Assembly (NCBI GenBank): GCA_905182475.1
Contig: CAJJBR010000003.1
Coordinates: 1 to 64,000 of the forward strand
DNA length: 64,000 nucleotides
Source of the DNA: Akkermansiaceae bacterium
GTDB lineage: Bacteria; Verrucomicrobiota; Verrucomicrobiia; Verrucomicrobiales; Akkermansiaceae
Direction: 5' to 3'
The notes beneath the pieces were generated by a model. It did no database searches. It was given only the letters and a program-made list of their open reading frames with translations, and had not been told where the DNA came from. Numbering within the stretch: position 1 is the stretch's first letter; each line of letters starts with the position of its first letter. Positions 56,875 through 64,000 of the stretch are shown piece after piece. The position numbers and the translations under genes were made by a program.

Positions 56875-56960
56875 TGCCCGATTTACAATGCGGAATGTGT
56901 GACGCTTGCCAATTGTTTGCAGACGGGCCTTGTCATGGCACGAATCGCGGGTGATAAGAA

Positions 56961-57791
56961 ATGATGCCTGTCAGAGGAGCTTTGGAGAAGTATTTGGTGA
57001 AGCCGGGATCGAAAGTCGACCTGAAGAAAATCGACCCCAACGACCGCGAGCTATACGACGACGGCGGGAAAGAGGATAGCATCGAAGCGTTTAACGTGCT
57101 TCAAAACGAGCTCCAATATTTACAGAAGCTACTCTACGCGCAAAACAAACACCGCGTTCTCGTAGTCATCCAAGCGATGGATACGGGTGGCAAAGATGGT
57201 TGCGTGAAACACGTTTTTTCCCGTATCGATCCGCAGGGTATCCTCGTCCGCCCGTTCAAGAAGCCGAACGAAGAGGAGTTGTCCCGGGATTTCCTCTGGC
57301 GTGTCCACGAGCAGGTGCCGCGTAACGGTCAGCTCGTTATTTTCAACCGCAGCCACTACGAGGATATCATCGCGGTGAAAGTGAAGAAAATTTTCCCCGA
57401 CAAGGTCTGGAAACAGCGCTTCCGCCATATTGTGGAATTCGAGCGCATGCTCGCCGAGGAGGGCACGACCATCGTGAAAATCTACCTCCACATCTCCAAG
57501 GACGAGCAGAAGGAGCGCCTCGAGTCCCGCCTGGTGAACCCAGACAAGCACTGGAAATTCAATCCCGACGACCTCAAGGATCGCGCCCTTTGGGACAATT
57601 TCATGGAGACATATGAGGATCTGCTGCCACGCACTTCCACGGAACACGCGCCGTGGTTTGTCGTCCCCGCGAACCGGAAATGGTACCGCAACCTTGTCGT
57701 CGCCCGGATCATGGTCGATACGCTGAAGAAGCTGGATATGAAATTTCCCGCGATTGATTGGGATCCCGAGGAGATGGTCGTAGAAGATTGA
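56961..57791 (+). CDS. Polyphosphate kinase 2 family protein
   Basis: The product has 276 residues. The PPK2 P-loop is MDTGGKDGCVKHVF (about residue 73-86), followed by VPRNGQLVIFNRSHYEDI and the lid region KRLESR-like (KDEQKERLESRLVNPDKHWKF). PPK2 enzymes phosphorylate nucleotides with polyphosphate as donor. The single-domain length fits the class I or III group. The start ATG is at 56961. Its promoter region is shared with the divergent ppx gene. Confidence 0.92.
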   Translation: MMPVRGALEKYLVKPGSKVDLKKIDPNDRELYDDGGKEDSIEAFNVLQNELQYLQKLLYAQNKHRVLVVIQAMDTGGKDGCVKHVFSRIDPQGILVRPFKKPNEEELSRDFLWRVHEQVPRNGQLVIFNRSHYEDIIAVKVKKIFPDKVWKQRFRHIVEFERMLAEEGTTIVKIYLHISKDEQKERLESRLVNPDKHWKFNPDDLKDRALWDNFMETYEDLLPRTSTEHAPWFVVPANRKWYRNLVVARIMVDTLKKLDMKFPAIDWDPEEMVVED

Positions 57792-57837
57792 GCCTATCAG
57801 TTCCGTTGTGGTGACCTTCGTATGAGTGGTATTAGGC

Positions 57838-58373
57838 GGATGGCTTCGCCGATGTCGCGAAGGCGAACCCCTTCCTGAAGCTCATCGGTTACTCCGACGG
57901 AAAAGACGCTCTCTCGGAAATTCCCCAAGCCGACGCCTACATCGGTGGACCTAATGCTCCGCGTCATTGACGCGGCCGGGAAACTGAAATGGGTTCACAT
58001 TTTCTCCGCCGGGATCGAGAAATACACGGATCTTCCGAAGCTCGAGAACGATTCCGTTGCTATCACCAACATTAAAATTTACCAAGGCTCCGAAATCGCG
58101 GATCACGCCTTTGCGCTTTTGCTCGGGCTTATGCGGAGTATGCCCGAATTCATGCGCGCGCAGGACGAATCCTCCTAGAAATAGCGTGGCGTAAAATCCC
58201 TCCCGCTTACAGAGCTTCTTTGGAAAATGAAGAATGTGTTCATCACGCCGCACATCGCTGGTGTCTCCGATGCCAGGAGTGATCGACAAAACTCACTGAA
58301 CGCGAGTAATTTGGATCGCTTTGAAAAAGGTCTGGAGCTGAAGAACCGGGTCTCGGCTAAGAGGGCATCCTAA
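57838..58373 (+). pseudogene. Broken D-2-hydroxyacid dehydrogenase
   Basis: Three frames carry pieces of one protein: FADVAKANPFLKLIGYSDG and IPQADAYIGG, then KLKWVHIFSAGIEKYTDL and GSEIADHAFALLLGLMRSMP, then WKMKNVFITPHIAGVSDARS to a stop at 58371. The frameshift lies near 57945, and the dinucleotide-binding core between the second and third piece is deleted. Intact relatives reduce 2-oxoacids with NADH. No start codon is obvious. Confidence 0.8.
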
Positions 58374-58462
58374 GAAGTCTTTGAAAGTTCACCTTTCGTA
58401 TGGTGTGATATTTAATTTTTTTTTACATACCTCCGCGATCGCGTGTATTCAAGAAGAGTCCC

Positions 58463-58678
58463 ATGAACTCTTACAAACAACCAGCCCCGATCCGTATCCT
58501 GCGGAGCCACCCATGCCTGCGATACCTGTCCGGCCCAGTCCGGTTGGTTACCGCGCAGTTCAACCACCGCAACGCCATCTTCATGACGGCACTCTGCGTG
58601 CCGGCCTTGCTCGTCACCGCGCTGCTCACGCTACCGGCCTTCCTTTTCAACACGCCCCAGCACAACGAGTATTTCTAA
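58463..58678 (+). CDS. Small membrane protein, possibly broken by a stop codon
   Basis: I do not recognise this 71-residue protein. It has one membrane segment (IFMTALCVPALLVTALLTLP). Past its TAA stop the same frame continues for 42 codons to 58807 with a second hydrophobic segment (WFALWLSACCSFLCFAIPAD). The two parts would make a two-helix protein of about 114 residues, so the stop may be a nonsense mutation. It lies between two pseudogenes and may not be a real gene. Confidence 0.35.
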   Translation: MNSYKQPAPIRILRSHPCLRYLSGPVRLVTAQFNHRNAIFMTALCVPALLVTALLTLPAFLFNTPQHNEYF

Positions 58679-58850
58679 TTTGCGAAACAGCTCAACACCG
58701 GAGGAGACCGTTGGTTCGCGCTCTGGCTTTCCGCTTGCTGCAGTTTTCTCTGCTTCGCAATTCCTGCCGATCAACCGGACGCCCCGGAAACCAAGCCGCA
58801 CGATTAAACAATCGCATTGTCCGGCAACGCAGGGCGGTTAACGTGGCTAG

Positions 58851-59558
58851 ATGCTGACTACGTTTCTCACTGATGCCGCTCTCGTTGCCGAGGTGAGCCA
58901 CTTGCTCAATACGGTGGAAGAGGCTCTCGAAAGCCTCAAGGCGGAGATGGATAGAAATGTGATCGATCCCTTCGCCGCCCTTTTTGAAATGGCGGGCTTC
59001 GGCCTCGACCATGAAGGTTGGGTCAGGAGCGAGTTGATGAGGCAGGCGTAGAAGACTTTGCAGAACCAAGTGGGGAATTTTCACTAGAACATCCTCGGAT
59101 CCATAGCGGGCTGGGAAAATTTGGAGACCGGATCCGTGGTGGATCTCGCTTCCCATCCGAAGAAAATCATCGCGGAGGTGAAGAGTAAGCACAACACCCT
59201 CAGCGGCGGGAAACGTTCCGACCTCTATCACAATCTCGAAAAACTCGTAATGCAGAAGGCTAGTCGCTTCCGCGGTTACACCGCCTATCTGGTCACCATC
59301 GTCTCGAAAGGTCCCGAGGATTTCGACGAGCCTTTCACCCCGTCCGATAAGGAAACCGGCTCCCGTTGTCCGGAGAATCCGCTCATCCGCGAGATCGATG
59401 GTGCGAGTTTCTACCGCCTCGCCAGCGGGGAAAAAGATGCCCTTTCCCAGCTCTTTCAAGTCCTACCCGAAGTGACCAAAAAGATTTCCGGAAAAGGAAT
59501 TACCAATACCTCGAAAGTCGCGCTTGGAGCGTATTTTAGGACGGCGTTCCAGCCCTGA
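58851..59558 (+). pseudogene. Eco47II-type restriction endonuclease with two amber codons
   Basis: The frame encodes 235 residues if two TAG codons are read through. Sequence fits the Eco47II family: LLNTVEEALESLKAEMDRN at the start, GWENLETGSVVDLASHPKK, EVKSKHNTLSGGKRSDLYHN (the likely catalytic region) and DKETGSRCPENPLI. The stops lie at 59049 and 59085, both TAG where CAG (Gln) is expected, which is one C-to-T change each. The rest of the gene is intact to its natural end. Members cut GGWCC-like sites. No cytosine methyltransferase gene is nearby, so the partner is lost or elsewhere. Confidence 0.85.
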
Positions 59559-59567
59559 GACGAGGGA

Positions 59568-60635
59568 TCAGAAATCGCTGTTCGGATACAGTTCGTGGCG
59601 CTTGATCGCCTCGACTGCGACGGCGGCGGCGGTGCCGAAAATGGTTTCTACGCTGGCCGTACGGGGCACTTGCGCGGCAGGCCGGGCGAGGCCGAGGATG
59701 AGTTGGCCATAGTTCTGCGCGCCACCGAGGTGCTGGAGTAGCTTCAGGGAAATATGGGCGGCATCAAGATTGGGGAAAACGAGGACGTCGGCCGGTTTGC
59801 GCACCGCTGCATCCGGGAGTTTTGTTTCCGCTGCTTTCGGGTCGATTGCTACATCCGCCTGGAGTTCTCCGTCCACCTGCATGTCGAGCAGTTCGGAAGT
59901 CACGCGCTCTTTTGCAAGAGCGGTGGCGGCGGCGATTTTCTGCGCCTCTCTGGTGGTGGAGGAGCCTTTGGTCGAGTGACTGAGAAGGGCTACGGTCGGC
60001 GGACGCCCGAGAAAGTGGTGGGCGAGTTTTCCTGTTTCGATCGCAATGGTGGAAAGGTGGGCTATATCTGGCTCGGGGGTCAGGCCGGTGTCCGCGAGGA
60101 AGATCAGCCCGTCTTCGCCAAGCAGTGGGAAATGAGGGGCGACAAGCATCGTCACTCCAAAGATACGGCTCACGTTTTTCTGCGGCTTGATATTGCGAAG
60201 GAGGGCGCGGAAAAAGGCGGCGGGGATCGCCTGGTTGCCTCCGACGATGGCATCGGCGTGGCCGTATTGCACCATCATGGATCCGAAGTAATGCGGGCGG
60301 ATGATCGTTTCCTCGGTATCAACCTGGTGGCTGTCGCGGTAGCGAGCCATATTTTTCGAACGCTCGACGAAGAGCGGGAGATCGGAAGAGGCCTTGGGAT
60401 CGATGATCCGGACAAACTTGAGGGAGATGTGGTTTTGCCCGGCGAGAGTCCGGATGCGCTCCGGTCTACCGAGCAGGATAGGGGTAACGGCCTCGGCCTC
60501 TACGAGTCCTGCGGCGGCCTTGATCACCCGCAAGTCCTCGCCCTCTGTGAAAACGACCCGCTTGGGATGGCGTTTGAGCTGGTCGATGAGTTGCCGCGTG
60601 ACGTTATTGCTGGCCGAAGGGATGGAATCTGGCAT
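59568..60635 (-). CDS. pta: Phosphate acetyltransferase
   Basis: A 355-residue protein of the phosphotransacetylase family. Conserved stretches include RVVFTEGEDLRVIKAAAGL near the start, YGHADAIVGGN, FLADTGLTPEPD, ALLSHSTKGSS and DVLVFPNLDAAH. It interconverts acetyl-CoA and acetyl phosphate. The short single-domain type lacks the N-terminal regulatory domain of the E. coli enzyme. No acetate kinase gene is adjacent. A phosphate butyryltransferase is less likely because the PTA motifs are complete. The start ATG is at 60635. Confidence 0.92.
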   Translation of the reverse strand: MPDSIPSASNNVTRQLIDQLKRHPKRVVFTEGEDLRVIKAAAGLVEAEAVTPILLGRPERIRTLAGQNHISLKFVRIIDPKASSDLPLFVERSKNMARYRDSHQVDTEETIIRPHYFGSMMVQYGHADAIVGGNQAIPAAFFRALLRNIKPQKNVSRIFGVTMLVAPHFPLLGEDGLIFLADTGLTPEPDIAHLSTIAIETGKLAHHFLGRPPTVALLSHSTKGSSTTREAQKIAAATALAKERVTSELLDMQVDGELQADVAIDPKAAETKLPDAAVRKPADVLVFPNLDAAHISLKLLQHLGGAQNYGQLILGLARPAAQVPRTASVETIFGTAAAVAVEAIKRHELYPNSDF

Positions 60636-60718
60636 GAGGAATCGGACGAACCGTGAGACCCATCCTGCCCACCGACCCAGCAGGAATCAACACCTGACTT
60701 TTGCGGAGTGGTGAAGGG

Positions 60719-60780
60719 ACTAGTGCTCTGAAAACCTTAAAAATCCCCATCCTTCAGATTAAGGTTTTCAGGGTACTAGT
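60719..60780. mobile_element. MITE-like element, ACTAGT-ended family, short copy
   Basis: The element is 62 bp, begins ACTAGTGCTC and ends TACTAGT. The arms TGAAAACCTTA and TAAGGTTTTCA pair perfectly, with CCCCATCCTTCAGAT in the middle. The right end resembles copy 2 (CCGTCAGATTAAGGTTTTCAG). It looks like an internal-deletion derivative of the larger elements. It lies downstream of the dnaA promoter region and upstream of pta. Confidence 0.8.
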
Positions 60781-60814
60781 GGCGTTCATTCGCACGGATA
60801 TCTGGGCACTTTAG

Positions 60815-60979
60815 ATCAAGGTCGATGGCTGGCAAAACTTCCGACTTGCCGGCCTCAATGAGGCGGCGACTGGAATCGAATCTGTGTATCACATTTCGTG
60901 GGCTTGGCCGGTCACGACGCTCATCACCTTTTGCTGCGGGTATTTCCTCGCATCTGGAAACTATCGGAAACCGATCTGA
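60815..60979 (+). other. Possible tail of a lost membrane transporter
   Basis: One frame reads FRLAGLNEAATGIESVYHIS followed by WAWPVTTLITFCCGYFLA, a membrane helix, then stops at 60977. The helix is reminiscent of the last helix of sodium:solute symporters, but the match is short and I am not sure. There is no start codon. The rest of 60636-61267, apart from the elements listed, shows nothing clear. Confidence 0.25.
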
Positions 60980-60992
60980 AGTTTTATACGAG

Positions 60993-61007
60993 GCAATGTT
61001 ACATTGC
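60993..61007. promoter_or_regulatory. Palindrome upstream of dnaA
   Basis: GCAATGT, one base, ACATTGC is a perfect 15-bp palindrome 261 bp ahead of the dnaA start. It could be an operator. A related TGTTACATTG occurs near 63088 after the HTH gene. Clear DnaA boxes (TTATCCACA) are not seen; the closest is TTGTGGAAT near 61122 at one or two mismatches. Confidence 0.35.
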
Positions 61008-61267
61008 TCCCCTTTGAATTCCAACGCTTTACGGAAATTTTAGAAGTTAGATGGTAGTGAAGCTTCGGCAAAGCTAATTAATTCCCTAGTCAAGTTTTTA
61101 AAATTTTCATCCCGTGGAACGCTTGTGGAATACGGCGAAAAAGTTGCCGTCTGTTAGGGCTTTTCAAAATGGATTTTCCCGCAGGGCGATCCTTGGTCAT
61201 CGTCACTGGACAGTTGCTTTCGCGATACCCATGGGGGGACTCGCTGAGCGCAGCTTTTCGAAAAACA

Positions 61268-62707
61268 ATGAAACAGCCAACAATGGACAGCGGGAAAGCA
61301 AACCCTGCGAAACAAGAGCCGAACACCGATGCAGACGGCTCGATCCATGATGGTGACAAGTGGTCCGTGATTTCAGGGAAGCTGGTGAAGCTGATCGGAG
61401 CCGATGCGTTCCAGCGCTGGTTTGGTGCAGCGGCGTGGGTCGGTGTTGAAAACGGTGAGGGTGCGATCACCGTTCCAGGAGAGATCCACCAAGTTTGGAT
61501 AGAAACGAATTATTTGCCGGAGCTGGTAATGGCCGTAGGCGAAGCATGTGTAGATGCCCGCCATGTGAAAATTTCCGTCGCCGTAGACGCGACTGCGGCA
61601 ACCGGCTCCGATTCTTCGCAAGCAGTTCCACAGATCGAGATCCGAAAAGAACTTCCTGACGAGATCCTTGAGAAGCGTGCCAAGGCCGCTGGTTTGAATC
61701 CGGGCTACACGTTCAAAAATTTCGTAGTCGGTAGCAACAGCCAGTTCGCACATGCGGCTTGCGAAGCGGTCGCGACGAAGAGCGGGGTCGGCTACAATCC
61801 ACTCTTTATTCACGGCAGCTCCGGCTTGGGTAAAACCCACCTGATGCACGCCATCGGCAAGGAGATCCTGCGTCGCCGTCCCGATACCCGCGTCATCTAT
61901 CTCACCTGCGAAAAATTCACTAACGAATTCATCGAGGCGATCCGTAAAGGCGACATCGAAAAATTCCGCCGCCGCTACCGCAGCTCCGATGTCCTCCTCA
62001 TCGATGACGTCCAGTTCCTCGCAGGAAAAGAGCGCTCGCAGGAAGAATTTTTCCACACCTTCAACACCCTCCTAGACGGTCGCAACCAAGTCGTCCTCAC
62101 CAGCGATCGCCCGGCGTGTGAGATCAAAAGCATCGAGCCGCGCCTGACCTCGCGCTTCGAGTGTGGCCTCGCCGTCGAGCTCCTCGCTCCTCAGCTTGAG
62201 ACCCGGACTGCTATTCTGAAAAAGAAGGCGATCGAATGGAAAGTTTCCGTGGATGAAAGCGTGATCAGTTTCCTCGCTGAAAAAATTCGCTCGAATGTCC
62301 GCCGCCTGGAAGGTGCGCTAGTCCGCGTGGCGACCTTCGCCTCCCTTGCGGGCGAGAGCGTATCCGTGGAGAAGGTCGAGTATTTGCTCCGTGACTTCAT
62401 CCAGGAGGAAGCAAGTCGGCAAGTAACCATCGACGGAATCCAGCGTGTCGTTGCGGAAACGTTCGACATACGGATGGCGGACATGATTTCACGCCGCCGC
62501 CCCGCCAGCATCGCTTTCCCGCGCCAGATCGCCATGTATCTGAGCCGCTCCATGACCCACAATTCGCTCATGGAAATCGGCGAGTCCTTCGGCGGCCGTG
62601 ATCACGGCACGGTCATTCACGCATGCAAGAAGGTGAAGCTGGAGCTAGGCAAGCAGCCCGGTCTCCGGGAGCGGATCGAGCGGATCGAGAGCCAGCTGAA
62701 ACGCTGA
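61268..62707 (+). CDS. dnaA: Chromosomal replication initiator
   Basis: A 479-residue protein from the ATG at 61268 (MKQPTMDSGK). It has an N-terminal domain I, an AAA+ domain with Walker A GSSGLGKTH (about residue 183; most DnaA read GGVGLGKT) and Walker B LLIDDVQF, and a C-terminal domain with IAMYLSRSMTHNSLMEIGES and GRDHGTVIHACKKV, the DnaA-box-binding signature. It opens the origin of replication. Upstream open codons (from 61169) are not conserved-looking. dnaN, gyrB and recF are not adjacent, and an origin is not evident upstream. Confidence 0.95.
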   Translation: MKQPTMDSGKANPAKQEPNTDADGSIHDGDKWSVISGKLVKLIGADAFQRWFGAAAWVGVENGEGAITVPGEIHQVWIETNYLPELVMAVGEACVDARHVKISVAVDATAATGSDSSQAVPQIEIRKELPDEILEKRAKAAGLNPGYTFKNFVVGSNSQFAHAACEAVATKSGVGYNPLFIHGSSGLGKTHLMHAIGKEILRRRPDTRVIYLTCEKFTNEFIEAIRKGDIEKFRRRYRSSDVLLIDDVQFLAGKERSQEEFFHTFNTLLDGRNQVVLTSDRPACEIKSIEPRLTSRFECGLAVELLAPQLETRTAILKKKAIEWKVSVDESVISFLAEKIRSNVRRLEGALVRVATFASLAGESVSVEKVEYLLRDFIQEEASRQVTIDGIQRVVAETFDIRMADMISRRRPASIAFPRQIAMYLSRSMTHNSLMEIGESFGGRDHGTVIHACKKVKLELGKQPGLRERIERIESQLKR

Positions 62708-62746
62708 TTTTCATTCTGTAATCCTAGTATAACAAATTCATCCATT

Positions 62747-62768
62747 CAGTCCGGTAGTTTCCGGACTG
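62747..62768 (+). promoter_or_regulatory. Stem-loop abutting the HTH gene start
   Basis: CAGTCCGG, a 6-base loop and CCGGACTG form a perfect 8-bp stem that ends at the base before the ATG at 62769. A TATAAC box lies at about 62727. There is no Shine-Dalgarno sequence, so the hairpin could be an operator for the HTH protein itself or a translational control element. Confidence 0.5.
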
Positions 62769-63080
62769 ATGAAAGCGCGTCCGAAACGGAATATTGTCGG
62801 ACCTATGGTTCGTGCATTGCGTAATCATCTTGGCTGGACGCAGGATCAGGCAGCGGCGCATTGCAATATCGAGGGCTTCGACATATCACGTGCAACCTAC
62901 GCGCAAATTGAATCACAGCTCCGAAACGTGACGGATATTGAGCTTGCCTTGCTGGCTAAGGCTTTCCGCGTGAAAGTTGAAAAACTTATTCCAGAGGAGC
63001 TTCCTGACTGGGAAGGAAAAGGCAGGAAAGATGTGTGGAAAGGTCGAGAAGATCGCGATCCTAGTGATTTGGAGAGTTAG
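62769..63080 (+). CDS. Small XRE-type helix-turn-helix protein
   Basis: The product has 103 residues. An HTH_XRE domain covers about residues 12-75: LRNHLGWTQDQAAAHCNIEG, then SRATYAQIESQLRNVTDIEL. The C-terminal 25 residues are charged and probably disordered. It is likely to bind DNA and regulate its own or neighbouring genes. It follows dnaA by 61 bp on the same strand and has a hairpin right at its start. No toxin gene is adjacent. Confidence 0.8.
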   Translation: MKARPKRNIVGPMVRALRNHLGWTQDQAAAHCNIEGFDISRATYAQIESQLRNVTDIELALLAKAFRVKVEKLIPEELPDWEGKGRKDVWKGREDRDPSDLES

Positions 63081-63126
63081 CTAAGTGTTACATTGACTTT
63101 TGGTTTTACCCAACCAAGAGTTACGC

Positions 63127-64000
63127 ATGCTTAATCAAAGGGGCAACAGTGGGTATGTAGGGGTTGGACACCTAGCGTTATGTTCCGCCGTGCTTTGCAT
63201 AATGCTTTTCCCGGAAGCAGTAGGCGAAAACGAAAAAGGCTCGAGCGCCAAGTCGGAAATCAGCCATCCCCTGCCGGACGGAACCGAACTACATATACAG
63301 GCGCCACAGCCAAAACTTCCGCGTTCCAATGACGATGTGCTTTCCACGCGGCGCATTCAGACCGCGAGCCGATCCATCACTTTCGAAAAAGTAAAACCAC
63401 TGTCGATTCCACCTTTTGAAAAACCGGAGACCAAGCGCATACGCGAGGACGAGAGTGTCCCCGCCAATCTGCCGGAGTCTGAATCCGCTTGGGAGGAAAC
63501 CCGCATCGTCTTCGTCGGGGCGCAGGTGTTCCGCGCCAAGAACGGCAAGGCGCTTTCCCTCATCCGCTATGCCTCGGGGAATAAGCGGGAGGAGATTTAC
63601 TTCTGGTCTTCTGCCGATTGGGAGAAACTTACCGGAATCGGATCGTTCACCGACAAGGAAAACCGCCACAACGCCCTTCTCATGGCTGTTTCCGTGACTG
63701 AGGTAGATGACTTTTCTGAGATACTCGAACTCGCCGAAGCACCAGCGCATCTCCTCCCCTTGCCACTCCATCGGAAGAACGGGGAAGCCTCCTTCTCCGC
63801 CCCCGAAGCCGATGCCGAAAAACTCGCTCCCATCCGCGCCCTCCACGAAATTTATAACCGCGACAAAGCTAAGCTCGAAGCCGCCGCGCGTGTGAGGAAA
63901 CTCGCCGCCGCCGTGCGCGAAGCCGAACTCCGCGCCAACCCGCCGGATGAAAAGCCCATGGTCTTACGCTACTGGCAGATCGAAAAACCGATTGCCACTA
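63127..64000 (+). CDS. Exported protein of unknown function, cut by the window edge
   Basis: From an ATG at 63127 a frame stays open to the end of the window (291 codons). It begins with a short leader and a hydrophobic core (HLALCSAVLCIMLFPEAVG) that fits a signal peptide. The rest has no family I recognise: a proline and charge-rich segment, then DWEKLTGIGSFTDKENRHN, and a helical Ala/Lys-rich part near the end (AKLEAAARVRKLAAAVREAE). Its length and C-terminus are unknown. Confidence 0.7.
   Translation, partial: MLNQRGNSGYVGVGHLALCSAVLCIMLFPEAVGENEKGSSAKSEISHPLPDGTELHIQAPQPKLPRSNDDVLSTRRIQTASRSITFEKVKPLSIPPFEKPETKRIREDESVPANLPESESAWEETRIVFVGAQVFRAKNGKALSLIRYASGNKREEIYFWSSADWEKLTGIGSFTDKENRHNALLMAVSVTEVDDFSEILELAEAPAHLLPLPLHRKNGEASFSAPEADAEKLAPIRALHEIYNRDKAKLEAAARVRKLAAAVREAELRANPPDEKPMVLRYWQIEKPIAT

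Noticed and set aside
60825-61043. A 72-codon gene upstream of dnaA
   Set aside because: The product is basic and without similarity, and a competing frame in the same place resembles a membrane helix of a lost transporter.
61020-61267. Origin of replication next to dnaA
   Set aside because: No cluster of good DnaA boxes was found and dnaN is not adjacent. Skew analysis of the whole chromosome would be needed.

Overview
The window reads as a chromosomal segment of a Verrucomicrobiota bacterium, most likely Verrucomicrobiales. The clues are a signal-peptide sulfatase, two broken planctomycete-type cytochrome c (PSC1/DUF1549) genes, a relic of the PVC-type sigma factor that normally accompanies them, an SHD1-domain metalloprotease, a giant bacterial alpha-2-macroglobulin, and an ECF sigma factor next to a Ser/Thr kinase carrying PEGA and FGE-like domains. 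I found no rRNA, tRNA, CRISPR array or intact prophage.

Layout. 0-9 kb: rsuA, an ankyrin/L,D-transpeptidase lipoprotein, a TauE-type exporter, an M50 protease, ilvBN, a sulfatase with an altered active-site motif and a PSC1 pseudogene. 9-15 kb: alpha-2-macroglobulin. 15-18 kb: an accessory patch with a gutted patatin overlapping a SLOG-like protein, an unrecognised protein with kinase-like motifs, and an AbrB-type protein running into dinB. 19-31 kb: housekeeping and transport (FAD oxidoreductase, thioesterase, DoxX, Jag-like, rpoZ, smpB, sodium symporter, glgB) and an nfeD/nfeD/floA membrane operon split by a toxin-antitoxin pair. 31-36.5 kb, minus strand: sdhC-sdhA-modA-rhomboid-modB. 36.5-46 kb: a graveyard of accessory genes (RAYT transposase, AAA ATPase joined to S8 peptidase, IS91 transposase, BNR-type protein, sigma factor, PSC1 joined to flavohemoglobin) around intact rlmN, a TIM-barrel isomerase and a metalloprotease. 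46-52 kb: redoxin-like protein, OsmC, kinase plus sigma factor, AI-2E family permease. 52-58 kb: a polyphosphate cluster (ppk1, toxin-antitoxin, ppx, ppk2). 58-64 kb: a nonsense-mutated Eco47II-like endonuclease, pta, dnaA, a small HTH regulator and an exported protein cut by the window edge.

Two themes stand out. First, several families of dispersed inverted repeats sit between genes: an ACTAGT-ended MITE-like family (3 copies), an AGGAGGGGCTGCATTCTG hairpin family (2 full copies and a half copy) and a GGAACCGCGATTT family (2 copies). Second, many accessory genes have collapsed by internal deletion, sometimes leaving open chimeric frames. Whether those chimeras are real products or assembly/deletion scars is the main question the window raises.

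Core metabolism represented: branched-chain amino acid synthesis (ilvBN), respiration (sdhCA without a neighbouring sdhB), molybdate uptake (modAB without modC), glycogen branching, acetate/acetyl-phosphate (pta) and polyphosphate turnover.
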